64,000 bases of DNA from JANYHH01 sp965249745 (GCA_965249745.1 OZ252252.1:3534001-3598000), one strand, 5' to 3'. Shown: positions 47,875-55,934, counted from the stretch's first letter. Numbers and translations are program-made. The notes: generated by a model from the sequence alone, not told the origin.

Positions 47875-48581
47875 GATGCACCGTCCAGCGCAAAATCCAC
47901 GGCTTTCAGCGCGTGCAGTGTGGTCGTGTCGAAGGTTGGCACACTCGAGTCCGCCTGACCGACCAGCAGCATGATCTCGGTGCAACCCAGAATGATGCCC
48001 TCCACGCCGTCAGAGACAAGCTGATCCATGATGCGAACATACTCAGTTTTCGAGGCGGGGTTGATCACGCCCAGGCAGAGTTCGTCGTAAATCACGCGAT
48101 GGACGATTCCACGGTCCGCCGCTGATGGCACGACGACCTCGAGACCGAATTTCTCAATCAGTCGCCCCTTATAAAAATCCTGCTCCATCGTGAACGCCGT
48201 GCCCAACAGTCCAACCCGTTTCAACCTTTGAGCCTGAATCCGTTCGGCAGTGGCGTCCGCGATGTGCAGCAGCGGAATTTTCACGGCCGCTCCGATTTGT
48301 GGCGCGAGCTTGTGCATCGTGTTCGTGCAGATCACGATGCAATCCGCGCCGCCCCGCTCGAGGGCTTGCGCCGCACTCACCAGGATTTTTCCGGCGCTGT
48401 CCCAATCACCTGTGTGCTGGAAGCGCTCGATTTCCGCAAAGTCCACGGTCAGCATCAGGCTGCGAGCGTTGTGCAACCCACCCAGTCGCGCTTTGATGCC
48501 CTCGTTAATGGCGCGGTAGTACTCCAAACTGGATTCCCAGCTCATGCCGCCGATCAGCCCAATCGTTTTTAGGTCCGTCAT
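47871..48581 (-). CDS. Aspartate/glutamate racemase family protein
   Basis: About 236 residues. IGLIGGMSWESSLEYYRAIN at the N-terminus, the first catalytic cysteine in CIVICTNTMHK (Cys near 83) and the second in GIILGCTEIMLLV (near 195), with the family KVGLLGTAFTMEQDFY-like RVGLLGTAFTM block. PLP-independent racemase of aspartate, glutamate or a related amino acid. Follows the small gene after leuA with an 86-bp gap and starts a tightly coupled five-gene block. Confidence 0.92.
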   Translation of the reverse strand: MTDLKTIGLIGGMSWESSLEYYRAINEGIKARLGGLHNARSLMLTVDFAEIERFQHTGDWDSAGKILVSAAQALERGGADCIVICTNTMHKLAPQIGAAVKIPLLHIADATAERIQAQRLKRVGLLGTAFTMEQDFYKGRLIEKFGLEVVVPSAADRGIVHRVIYDELCLGVINPASKTEYVRIMDQLVSDGVEGIILGCTEIMLLVGQADSSVPTFDTTTLHALKAVDFALDGAS

Positions 48582-48667
48582 GGTGTCCCAATCTGTGCAG
48601 TCGCGGCGAGGGGTGAGGCTCGAGAGTTGCTGACTCAAGGGTTGAAGATTTGAGCGTGAAAGAAAAG

Positions 48668-49042
48668 TCAGGTCACGTAAAATCCGTTGCAAGTACGGCA
48701 GAATCCGGCGAACTGCTCGAGCCATTCCCGAGTGGCGCTGTAATTCTTAGTCAGGTCATCACGATAGAACGTGCCGTCATCGGGTTCGTCCGTGACGGAT
48801 AAATCCAGCCTGACCCGTTCATCTTTTCGCAACCCCTCGAGCAGTTCCTCGAGTTTCCCGGCAATGACTCTGGCTTGATCCACCGTCGCCTCACCACCGC
48901 CCCCGTTGAACCCCATGCGCTCGAGTTCATCCTCGGGCAGCACCGCGAATCGCTCGAGCAATGCCAGCGTTGGTCGCCAATTCCAGGCATTCACGTCTAA
49001 ACTGTTGGCCTCATCCAACTTGTCGGTCACCGAGAACCCCAT
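48668..49042 (-). CDS. Hypothetical protein, coupled to leuA
   Basis: 124 residues, acidic and soluble. VIAGKLEELLEGLRKDERVR forms a likely helix; the C-terminal FAGFCRTCNGFYVT has a CxxC pair that could bind metal. The start is 2 bp after the leuA stop, so it is cotranscribed. I do not recognise the family; its link to leucine synthesis is positional only. Confidence 0.8.
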   Translation of the reverse strand: MGFSVTDKLDEANSLDVNAWNWRPTLALLERFAVLPEDELERMGFNGGGGEATVDQARVIAGKLEELLEGLRKDERVRLDLSVTDEPDDGTFYRDDLTKNYSATREWLEQFAGFCRTCNGFYVT

Positions 49043-49044
49043 GC

Positions 49045-50604
49045 CTAGACCGCTTCCATCAATTCTTTCTTGCTCCGGGCGTTCACCACGCTCTGATTAA
49101 TCACCTCGAGCCAGGCGCGCACGCTGGCCTCCACGATGTCGGTCGCTACGCCGTTGCCGCTGTACGCGACCTCGCCGACTCGAGCGCGAATGCTGACCTC
49201 GCCCACGGCGTCGTTGCCCTTGGTGACGGCTTCGATGCGGTAACTCTCCAAAGTCGGGTAGATCTCGGTGATTGCGTTGACAGCCTTGTACGCGGCGTCC
49301 ACTGGACCATCACCGTTGAACGCGGCTTGCTTCGTCCCGTCCGGGGTGACCAGGGTGATCGTCGCGGTCGGGATGACGTGCGTGCCCGATAGTACCTGAA
49401 TCGCCTCGAGCTTGTAGGTTTCATAGATGCTGTCCCGCGTTTCCACGAGCGCACGCAACTCTTCGGAGCCAATCGCGCCCTTGCGGTCCGCCAACTCCTT
49501 GAAGCGCGTGAACAACGCGGCCACCGCGTCTTCGGTCAGCCCGTGATCCGGGATTGGGCTGGCCAGGTCGTAGCCCAGGTCCTCCAAGGCTTTCTTGAAG
49601 GCGGCCCGCCCGGAGTGCTTCCCCAGCACGAGCACACCCGCCTCGCGCCCGACGGTTTCGGCGTTCATGATCTCATAGGTTTGCTTGTTCTTCAGTACGC
49701 CGTCCTGGTGAATTCCCGCCTCGTGCGCGAAGGCGTTGTCCCCGACGACGGCTTTATTGGCTTGCACGACCATACCGGAATGCCTCGAGACGAGCCGCGA
49801 CAGGCGGTACAGTTCCCGCGTGTTGATCTGGGTCTTCGCCTGGTAGTAATCGCCGCGCGTATAGAGCGCCATGACGACTTCCTCCAAACTGGTGTTGCCC
49901 GCCCGCTCACCGATGCCGTTGATCGTGCATTCGATCTGCGAGACGCCCGCTTCGACGGCCGCCAAGGATTCCGCGACCGCCAAGCCCAAGTCGTCGTGAC
50001 AGTGCGCCGAGATCGTCACATTGGCAGCTTCAGGCACGTGAATGAACACGTTTCGCATCAGATTTCCATACTCGAGCGGCGTGCCGTACCCGGTCGTGTC
50101 CGGGATGTTGATCGTGGTCGCACCCGCCGCGATGGCAGCGCGCACGAGCTGGTAGACGAACTCGGGATCGGCACGCATACAGTCCTGCATACTGAACTCC
50201 ACGTCGTCCACGAAGGTTTTCGCGTAGCGCACCATCTCGTCGGACATCTCCAAGACTTGGGCTTCGGTCTTTTTCAGCATGAATTCTAAATGAACCTTGG
50301 AGGCGCTGGTAAAGGTGTGAATCCGCGATCTACCGGCGGGTTCCAAGGCTTTGGCGGCAGTTTCGATATCCTTCTTGTGGGTGCGGGCCAGCGCCGCGAT
50401 CACGGGTCCGCGCACGTCTCGAGCGATTCGGTTGACGCAATCGAAATCCCCATCCGAGGTGATCGGAAAGCCCGCCTCGATGATGTCCACGTTGAGTCGC
50501 GCCAAGCCGTGCGCGATCTCCAACTTCTGGGCGGTGTTGAGGGCCACGCCGGGGGATTGCTCACCGTCGCGCAGGGTCGTGTCGAAAATTTTAATGTGTC
50601 GCAT
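49045..50604 (-). CDS. leuA: 2-isopropylmalate synthase
   Basis: First committed step of leucine synthesis (2-oxoisovalerate plus acetyl-CoA). 519 residues: IKIFDTTLRDGEQSPG (Arg12, Asp13), metal site His201 and His203 (SAHCHDDLG), NGIGERAGN, then the C-terminal leucine-binding regulatory domain (about 390-510). AGGAG upstream. Expression is probably set by the leader-peptide attenuator at 50718-50867, in addition to enzyme feedback by leucine. Confidence 0.96.
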   Translation of the reverse strand: MRHIKIFDTTLRDGEQSPGVALNTAQKLEIAHGLARLNVDIIEAGFPITSDGDFDCVNRIARDVRGPVIAALARTHKKDIETAAKALEPAGRSRIHTFTSASKVHLEFMLKKTEAQVLEMSDEMVRYAKTFVDDVEFSMQDCMRADPEFVYQLVRAAIAAGATTINIPDTTGYGTPLEYGNLMRNVFIHVPEAANVTISAHCHDDLGLAVAESLAAVEAGVSQIECTINGIGERAGNTSLEEVVMALYTRGDYYQAKTQINTRELYRLSRLVSRHSGMVVQANKAVVGDNAFAHEAGIHQDGVLKNKQTYEIMNAETVGREAGVLVLGKHSGRAAFKKALEDLGYDLASPIPDHGLTEDAVAALFTRFKELADRKGAIGSEELRALVETRDSIYETYKLEAIQVLSGTHVIPTATITLVTPDGTKQAAFNGDGPVDAAYKAVNAITEIYPTLESYRIEAVTKGNDAVGEVSIRARVGEVAYSGNGVATDIVEASVRAWLEVINQSVVNARSKKELMEAV

Positions 50605-50717
50605 GTTGTAGCTCCTGGCTTCTGATTTGTTGGCTCAAAGGGAAAGTCGGAGGGAACCAAGATAGTCGTTCGGAGTGTACTTGACGGCGGTGCGTCACGG
50701 TTCGTCCTTTCAGAAGC

Positions 50718-50748
50718 AAAAAAAACCCTCGAGGGTTGGCTCGAGGGT
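50718..50748 (-). terminator. leu attenuator terminator hairpin
   Basis: On the minus strand ACCCTCGAG, 6-nt loop, CTCGAGGGT, followed by seven T. Sits 114 bp before leuA and 22 nt after the leader-peptide stop codon. Its first arm (CCCTCGA) can instead pair with TCGAGGG inside the leader coding region (plus-strand about 50783-50790), which would block termination. Confidence 0.85.
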
Positions 50749-50770
50749 CGGGTCAGCGGCGCGAATGCGA

Positions 50771-50830
50771 CTAGGACTCAGCCCTCGAAGAAATTAGGGC
50801 TAGACCTAGCAAGTTGGAGGCGGACTTCAT
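50771..50830 (-). CDS. leuL: leu operon leader peptide
   Basis: 19 codons, MKSASNLLGLALISSRAES, then TAG. Four leucine codons fall within six positions (TTG CTA GGT CTA GCC CTA), three of them CTA, a codon that is rare in this G+C-rich window. The codons overlap the left arm of a pause hairpin (AGCCCT with AGGGCT). A ribosome stalled for lack of charged tRNA-Leu would free the antiterminator segment. This is a textbook attenuator layout, read directly from sequence; translation is inferred. Confidence 0.8.
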   Translation of the reverse strand: MKSASNLLGLALISSRAES

Positions 50831-50837
50831 CCTGGTC

Positions 50838-50867
50838 ACGCTAGCAGAGGGTTTGCGAGCGTGTCAA
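50838..50867 (-). promoter_or_regulatory. leu leader promoter
   Basis: On the minus strand a consensus TTGACA (50862-50867), 18-bp spacer and TAGCGT (50838-50843). The leader-peptide ATG starts 7 nt later, so the leader transcript probably begins at or within a base or two of its start codon. Confidence 0.7.
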
Positions 50868-50936
50868 GTTGGGTGCGGTCGGTTCACGGCAGTCGCACCG
50901 TTGGGCGGTGCGCTACGGGCATCTCGAGACTTGGCC

Positions 50937-50960
50937 GGGCGAGGCACGCCTCGCCCCTAC
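50937..50960. repeat. GTAGGGG-type palindromic repeat, GAGGC core
   Basis: GGGCGAGGC-AC-GCCTCGCCC followed by CTAC, a perfect 9-bp hairpin. Compare the GCAGC core at 3454 and the TTTGCC cores at 8543, 18294 and 52761: the core changes but pairing is kept. Confidence 0.65.
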
Positions 50961-51126
50961 GAAAAACTGTGCTCTGCGGGCGCATTTCCAAATGAATTGC
51001 CCCGGTTTTCATACCCTCGAGACCTCGTAGGAGTTGGTCCCGTGGATCAATACCAATTAGCGCGACTTTATCATCCAGTACAGTGAATCAGTGTCACTCC
51101 TGCGGAGTAAGGGCCGCCGCCAAAGC

Positions 51127-51178
51127 GGTGGGGGGTCGTGCGACGCGTATCCGAAACCTAACGTCGCACGACCCCACC
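51127..51178. repeat. Long inverted repeat, possible mobile-element remnant
   Basis: Arms GGTGGGGGGTCGTGCGAC and GTCGCACGACCCCACC pair over 16 bp (two extra G in the left arm) around an 18-nt loop. It is followed by CACCTCTCCTACTTCACAGG, which has the look of IS- or MITE-end sequence, but no transposase gene is present. Confidence 0.55.
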
Positions 51179-51345
51179 GTCAGCTTCGCTGCCACCTCTC
51201 CTACTTCACAGGGGAGGACAAGTACCCAAGTCTCGAGATTGACAAGGTGCTGTGCTGTAACGAGAACAAATTCAGTGGAACACAAAGTCCCGTGCGGACC
51301 CGGCCACTCGAGCTAACCGGAATGACCAACTCGAAACCGCTCTCG

Positions 51346-51927
51346 TCACGACTGCCGGAACTGATTGGCGCGAATGTTCTCTGCCGCTAGCCTCACGGTT
51401 TCCGCGATACGATTGGCGCGGGTCTCATTTCGCTTCGCGCTGCCGATCCATTGCAGGATGTTCTTGCGAACGCCGGGCGGGAAACCCGTCCAGAACTCGA
51501 GCGCCGTCTGATGGTCCTCGAGCGCCAGTTGTAAATCGTCCGGGACGATCATCGCCTCAGACGCATCAATTGCCGTCCAAGAGCCGTTGGCCTTCGCCAC
51601 TCGGATCGCCTCGAGACCGGCGGGCATGACCTGATCGGCTGTCAGCAATCGCTCGAGGCGAAGTTTGTTGGGCTTTGACCAGACGCTTTTCGGTTTCCTG
51701 GGGCAGAAGTACAGCAGGTGCCGCTCGTCGTCCAGCTTGGCGGGGCGGCTGTCAATCCAGCCGAAGCAGAGCGCTTCCTCGACCGCTTCCTCGTAGGTCA
51801 CGGTCGGTTTTTGGGTTGCCTTCTTGTAAAAGATCAGCCAGATGCCACGCTGACTGGTGTGATGCGCCTCGAGCCAACCGCGCCAAGCTTGGCGGTTCGG
51901 CGGGTAAAAGCTGGGTTTATCGTCCAC
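51346..51927 (-). CDS. YdeI/OmpD-associated family protein
   Basis: 193 residues, soluble. Family blocks: FYPPNRQAWRGWLEAHH, GIWLIFYKK, TYEEAVEEALCFGWIDSRPA, LLYFCPRKPKSVWSKPNK and the C-terminal YdeI region WTGFPPGVRKNILQWIGSAK ending RANRIAETVRLA. Implicated in antimicrobial-peptide tolerance in some bacteria; the role here is unknown. GTG start with GAGGTGA upstream. The C-terminal block is complete, so the gene is intact. Confidence 0.9.
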   Translation of the reverse strand: MDDKPSFYPPNRQAWRGWLEAHHTSQRGIWLIFYKKATQKPTVTYEEAVEEALCFGWIDSRPAKLDDERHLLYFCPRKPKSVWSKPNKLRLERLLTADQVMPAGLEAIRVAKANGSWTAIDASEAMIVPDDLQLALEDHQTALEFWTGFPPGVRKNILQWIGSAKRNETRANRIAETVRLAAENIRANQFRQS

Positions 51928-52032
51928 GCGTCACCTCTGAGGTGGACCAAGCGTATCACTGTTCTCGCGTCCCTGTCAGCCTGAAAGGGAGGTTTTGGCA
52001 GGTTGTTTTGCAGGCTTGTTAGTCTAACTGAA

Positions 52033-52752
52033 ATGAAACGACGCCCCCTTGTTTTCCTGACACTGTTCGCCATCGGCTCGAGCCTAGCGGTGCTGGCGGC
52101 GACCGGCACGCTGCGCCTCAGCATCAACGGCAAGCCGTCGGCGGCGGGCGCGATAGTCCAGAACGGCAAGACCTACATTCCGCTCGAGGCACTTCAGGGG
52201 GCGGGCATCAAAGCGACGGTCACGAAAACCGAGGTCAAGCTCGAGCTGCCCGGTGTTGGAGCGGCGGGCGCTCAGGGCGGTGCGAATCAGCGGGCGTCCC
52301 TGGAGGGTTGCCTCGGGGAGACGCTGTTCAACGGGATCTGGCGGGTCAAAGCCGTGAAGCTCGAGGCGATCAAGAAGGATGCCGACACGCCCGGCTGGGG
52401 TTTGACCGTGGAGGTTCGGAACGGCTCGCCCGCCACGATCAAACCGACCGACGCGGGCGTGGATGGAACCGGGCAGGGAATTCAACTCGCCTTTGCTGAC
52501 GCCAGCACCCTGAACGTAGACCCCTACGATGTCCAGAAACTGACCTTCAACACGATGCCGACGGGCGGCGCAGTGACGCAACAATTAAAATTCTACTACC
52601 CGCTCGGCACACCAGATTCGGCCGTGAAATCCCCGACGAAATTCCTCTTCGAGATTGACCCGAAAGGCATTGGTGACAGCACACGCGCCAAGGGCGTGGC
52701 GTTCACCGTCCCGAACCCCAGCCTGCGGGTGCGGTTGGACTGCCAGAAATAA
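52033..52752 (+). CDS. Exported protein with copper amine oxidase N-like domain
   Basis: 239 residues. Signal peptide (about 1-24, ending VLAAT). Residues about 25-75 (LRLSINGKPSAAGAIVQNGK, TYIPLEALQGAGIKA) fit the Cu_amine_oxidN1-type stalk domain often used to bind the envelope. The rest is beta-rich with two cysteines and no enzyme motif. TAGTCT (52020-52025) stands 7 nt before the ATG, with TTGGCA 19 bp further up, a leaderless-type promoter. Confidence 0.8.
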   Translation: MKRRPLVFLTLFAIGSSLAVLAATGTLRLSINGKPSAAGAIVQNGKTYIPLEALQGAGIKATVTKTEVKLELPGVGAAGAQGGANQRASLEGCLGETLFNGIWRVKAVKLEAIKKDADTPGWGLTVEVRNGSPATIKPTDAGVDGTGQGIQLAFADASTLNVDPYDVQKLTFNTMPTGGAVTQQLKFYYPLGTPDSAVKSPTKFLFEIDPKGIGDSTRAKGVAFTVPNPSLRVRLDCQK

Positions 52753-52760
52753 GCCCTCCC

Positions 52761-52783
52761 GTAGGGGTTTGGCAAGCTAAACC
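52761..52783. repeat. GTAGGGG-type palindromic repeat, TTTGGC core
   Basis: GTAGGGGTTTGGC-AA-GCTAAACCC, a 9-bp imperfect hairpin in the spacer after 52752, the opposite orientation to the copies at 8543 and 18294. Confidence 0.55.
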
Positions 52784-52868
52784 CGGCCACACCAGGGAAC
52801 GCCCCTCACATCCCGAGCAAACGACCCTCGAGTCTGTCATGCGCGGGTCAAGCCCTGTATACTCAAAC

Positions 52869-54386
52869 ATGTTCGATGCGTACAACGAGGCCGGGTTCTT
52901 CGATGAGCTATTCGCCTCGAGCGGCACGCCCAGGGCACATTACCGGGCGGTGCTGGAACGGTTGAGCGCGTTTTCAAAATCGGAGTTCGAGCGGCGACGC
53001 TCCCTGTCCGACCTGGCGTTCCGCAATCAGGGCATCACCTTCACCGTGTACGGCGACGCGGCCGGAACCGAACGGACCTTTCCGTTCGATCCGGTACCGC
53101 GCATCATCCCATCGCAGGAGTGGGCGCACTTGGAGCGCGGGCTGACGCAGCGCGTGTTGGCGCTGAACGCCTTTCTGCGCGATGTCTACTCCCAGCAGGC
53201 GATCCTGAACGATGGCGTCGTCCCAAGGGAATTGGTGCTGAGCTGCCCGCAGTTTCGGCGCGAGGTCTTCGATCTGAAACTGCCACTCGGGGTCTACACA
53301 CACATTGTGGGTTCCGATCTGATCCGCGACGAACACGGGCAGTATCTGGTCTTGGAGGACAACCTGCGCACCCCGAGCGGCGTCAGTTACGTGCTCGGGA
53401 ATCGCACCGCGATGACCCGCATCCTGCCGGGCTTGTTTGAGAACATGGGTGTGCGCCCGGTCCAGCACTACACGACAGCCCTGTCCGAACTCTTGCGCTC
53501 GCTCAGCTCGAGGGATAATCCGACGATTGTCGTCTTGACGCCCGGCATGTACAACAGCGCCTACTTCGAGCACGCTTTTTTAGCGCAGCAGATGGGCGTG
53601 GAACTGGTCGAGGGACGCGATCTGTTCGTGTCCGAGGGGCGCGTCTGGATGCGCACGACTGAGGGGCGGCAGCAGGTGGACGTGATCTATCGCCGCGTTG
53701 ACGACGACTTTCTAGACCCAGTCGTCTTCCGCCCCGACTCGAGCCTCGGTGTGCCAGGACTGATCGAGGTCTACCGTCAGGGTCGCGTGGCGTTGGCGAA
53801 CGCGGTTGGGGCGGGCGTGGCGGACGACAAGGCGATTTACGCCTACGTCCCGAAGATGATTGAGTATTACTTGGGCGAAAAACCGATCCTGCCGAACGTG
53901 CCGACGCTTCTGGGCTGGGACAAGGATCACCTTCAGGAGATGCTTTCCAAACCGGCCGAACTGGTCTTCAAGGCGGTCGGTGAGGCGGGCGGTTACGGGA
54001 TGCTGGTCGGGCCTGCCGCGACGCAAGCTGAGATTGACGAGTACCTGGAAAAGGTTCGCGCCAACCCGCGCAATTACATCGCGCAGCCGGTGATTCCATT
54101 GTCGCGGCACCCGACCTACTACCCAGATTCCGGCAAGATGGAACCGTGCCACATTGACCTGCGACCGTACATCCTAGTCGGGCGCGACGTGACAATCATT
54201 CCCGGCGGGCTGACTCGAGTCGCCCTACGGCGCGGGTCACTGGTGGTCAACTCATCGCAGGGCGGCGGCAGCAAGGACACCTGGGTCTTGGAGGACGACC
54301 GCAGTTTGCTGGACGAGACGCCCGCCGCGTCTCTCCAAACACAGTCCCAATCGCAATCTCAGAGCCAGTCCCAGAGTCAATCCTAA
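52869..54386 (+). CDS. Circularly permuted ATP-grasp protein (DUF404/DUF407)
   Basis: 505 residues from MFDAYNEAGFFDELF. Blocks typical of CP_ATPgrasp_1: ERTFPFDPVPRIIPSQEW, VGSDLIRDEHGQYLVLEDN, LRTPSGVSYVLGNR, FKAVGEAGGYGMLVGP and SRHPTYYPDSGKMEP. Predicted carboxylate-amine ligase; such genes pair with an alpha-E gene, as here, and probably build or modify a small peptide. The tail is a Gln-Ser repeat (about 15 residues). TATACT (52858-52863) lies 5 nt before the ATG, so the gene is probably leaderless; a start at 52839 would put the -10 box inside the gene. Confidence 0.9.
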   Translation: MFDAYNEAGFFDELFASSGTPRAHYRAVLERLSAFSKSEFERRRSLSDLAFRNQGITFTVYGDAAGTERTFPFDPVPRIIPSQEWAHLERGLTQRVLALNAFLRDVYSQQAILNDGVVPRELVLSCPQFRREVFDLKLPLGVYTHIVGSDLIRDEHGQYLVLEDNLRTPSGVSYVLGNRTAMTRILPGLFENMGVRPVQHYTTALSELLRSLSSRDNPTIVVLTPGMYNSAYFEHAFLAQQMGVELVEGRDLFVSEGRVWMRTTEGRQQVDVIYRRVDDDFLDPVVFRPDSSLGVPGLIEVYRQGRVALANAVGAGVADDKAIYAYVPKMIEYYLGEKPILPNVPTLLGWDKDHLQEMLSKPAELVFKAVGEAGGYGMLVGPAATQAEIDEYLEKVRANPRNYIAQPVIPLSRHPTYYPDSGKMEPCHIDLRPYILVGRDVTIIPGGLTRVALRRGSLVVNSSQGGGSKDTWVLEDDRSLLDETPAASLQTQSQSQSQSQSQSQS

Positions 54387-54407
54387 ACCGACATATTGGA
54401 GGAACGC

Positions 54408-55334
54408 GTGCTGTCTCGAGTCGCTGAAAGCCTGTACTGGATCGGTCGTTACCTGGAACGCGCCGAGAGCACCGCACGGCTCTTGGACGTGAACTACTAC
54501 GCGATTCTCGAGGGGGCGGGGTTGGTCACCGAGCAGTGGCCGCCACTGCTCGCGATTACTGGGAGCGACAATAACTTCCGTGGGCATCACAGTCGCGCCG
54601 ACGCCAAAAGCGTCCCGTTCTGGCTGGCCTTCGACTTGTACAACCCCTCGAGCATCCGAAGCTGCATCACCCAAGCCCGGGAAAATGCGCGCAGCTTGCG
54701 GGAACGCATCTCATCGGAGATGTGGGAGTGCCTCAACCGGGCGTACTTGGAACTCTGTTTCAACACCGACACGGTGATGGAGAACGACGCGCTGCACGAG
54801 TACTGCCAGAAGGTGCGCGAGGCCAGCCACCTGTTCCACGGGATTGCGCTCAGCACCCTGCAACGCGATCAGGGCTGGCAGTTTTTACGCATTGGGCAGA
54901 TGATCGAACGCGCCGATAACCTATTGCGTCTGCTGCAAGTGCGGTACCGCAAATCCAAAGCCGAGAGTCCGGTCTTCGCCGAAGCCCTGGAAAACCATCG
55001 CTGGATGGCGGTGCTGAAAAGCGCCAGCGCCTACGAGGCGTACCGCAAGCAGCACCACACCCGTCTAGAACCCCGCACGATCGCCGAATTCCTGCTCCTG
55101 GAGAACAGCTTTCCGCGCAGCGTGCGTTACAGCCTGGAGGGGATGCGGGACGCACTGAAAAAACTGCCCGGCTCAGGCGCAGCCCTGCGCGAGGCGAACT
55201 GGCTCGTGGCGCGATTGGAATACGTGCGAATTGAAGACATTCTGGACGAGGAAAAACCCAGCCTGGAACGGCTCATGGCGAGCGTCAACTTGGCGGGGCG
55301 CGTGGTGTTCGAGACGTATTTCAGTGTGCGCTGA
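54408..55334 (+). CDS. Alpha-E domain protein (DUF403)
   Basis: 308 residues, all-helical. LSRVAESLYWIGRYLERAES is the family N-terminus; further blocks are ITQARENARSLRERISSEMW, FLRIGQMIERADNLLRLLQV and FLLLENSFPRSVRYSLEGM. GTG start with GGAGG (54398-54402) 5 nt upstream, 21 bp after the ATP-grasp gene. Partner of that gene in many bacteria, often with a transglutaminase-like protease gene that is missing here. Confidence 0.9.
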   Translation: MLSRVAESLYWIGRYLERAESTARLLDVNYYAILEGAGLVTEQWPPLLAITGSDNNFRGHHSRADAKSVPFWLAFDLYNPSSIRSCITQARENARSLRERISSEMWECLNRAYLELCFNTDTVMENDALHEYCQKVREASHLFHGIALSTLQRDQGWQFLRIGQMIERADNLLRLLQVRYRKSKAESPVFAEALENHRWMAVLKSASAYEAYRKQHHTRLEPRTIAEFLLLENSFPRSVRYSLEGMRDALKKLPGSGAALREANWLVARLEYVRIEDILDEEKPSLERLMASVNLAGRVVFETYFSVR

Positions 55335-55394
55335 GCGCATACCAGTTCAAACCCGATCACCCCACTCGAGGTCAGGCGGTCCATTTTTCAGATT

Positions 55395-55429
55395 TTCTCG
55401 AGGGTAGTCCGATGAACTACCCTCGAGAA
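55395..55429. terminator. Long hairpin after the alpha-E gene
   Basis: 14-bp perfect stem (TTCTCGAGGGTAGT with ACTACCCTCGAGAA), 7-nt loop, no T tract. Probably ends the two-gene transcript or stabilises its 3' end. Contains CTCGAG in both arms. Confidence 0.55.
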
Positions 55430-55595
55430 TCGAATGAGCCTTCAACTCCGAGTTGGGGCGCAGTAAACCCGTGGCTCTGTCAGCCACCACCCCCCGCGAA
55501 ACGCGAGTTCACCTCGATTCCACCTCACATCCCTAGCTTCAGGACACCTCGAGCGGCCGTCACTCCGGGAGTCAGCTCGAGCCAAGGAGAACCAG

Positions 55596-55934
55596 ATGAA
55601 CCATGTTCAATTTTTGAGAAGGGGACTCGCGGTAGTCGGACTGCTCTTCGGGGCGCTGGCACTGGCGCAGACCACGCCGCCCACGGCTCCGCCAGTTGCT
55701 CCCGCCCCAAGTGCACCCGTGACCCCGCCCGCTCCAGCCGTCCAAGTTCAACCCGTCAACGTCAACACCGCTTCCAAAATAGAGCTGATGAAAGTTCCCG
55801 GCTTGGGGGCAACGCTGGCGGACGCGATCATCAAAAGCCGCCCGTACAAGGACGAGGCGGACCTGGTAAAACGCGTCAAAGGAATTGGCAAGAAGAATAT
55901 CGTCAAGTTCCGGCCATATTTCTTGTACAAGTGA
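55596..55934 (+). CDS. ComEA-like helix-hairpin-helix protein
   Basis: 112 residues. Signal peptide or anchor (about 9-24, ending ALAQ), a Pro/Ala-rich spacer (26-52), then a ComEA-type HhH module (VNVNTASKIELMKVPGLGAT, DAIIKSRPYKDEADLVKRVK, GIGKKNIVKFRPY). Likely binds DNA outside the membrane, as ComEA does in uptake during transformation; no other com gene is near, so the function is inferred. AAGGAG before the ATG. Confidence 0.85.
   Translation: MNHVQFLRRGLAVVGLLFGALALAQTTPPTAPPVAPAPSAPVTPPAPAVQVQPVNVNTASKIELMKVPGLGATLADAIIKSRPYKDEADLVKRVKGIGKKNIVKFRPYFLYK

Larger units (their letters stand above)
50868..51345. other. Gene-free region upstream of leu leader
   Basis: About 480 bp without a convincing gene. 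It holds a GTAGGGG-type repeat (50937-50960), a large inverted repeat (51127-51178) and scattered CTCGAG. Short open frames here have no ribosome binding site and no recognisable protein features. Confidence 0.6.

Noticed and set aside
50718..50830. T-box riboswitch in front of leuA
   Set aside because: No T-box sequence or specifier stem was seen; the leader peptide with clustered Leu codons explains the structure better.
50814..51390. Three short plus-strand frames in the leu upstream region
   Set aside because: They cross repeats and the leu promoter, and have no ribosome binding site or family features.
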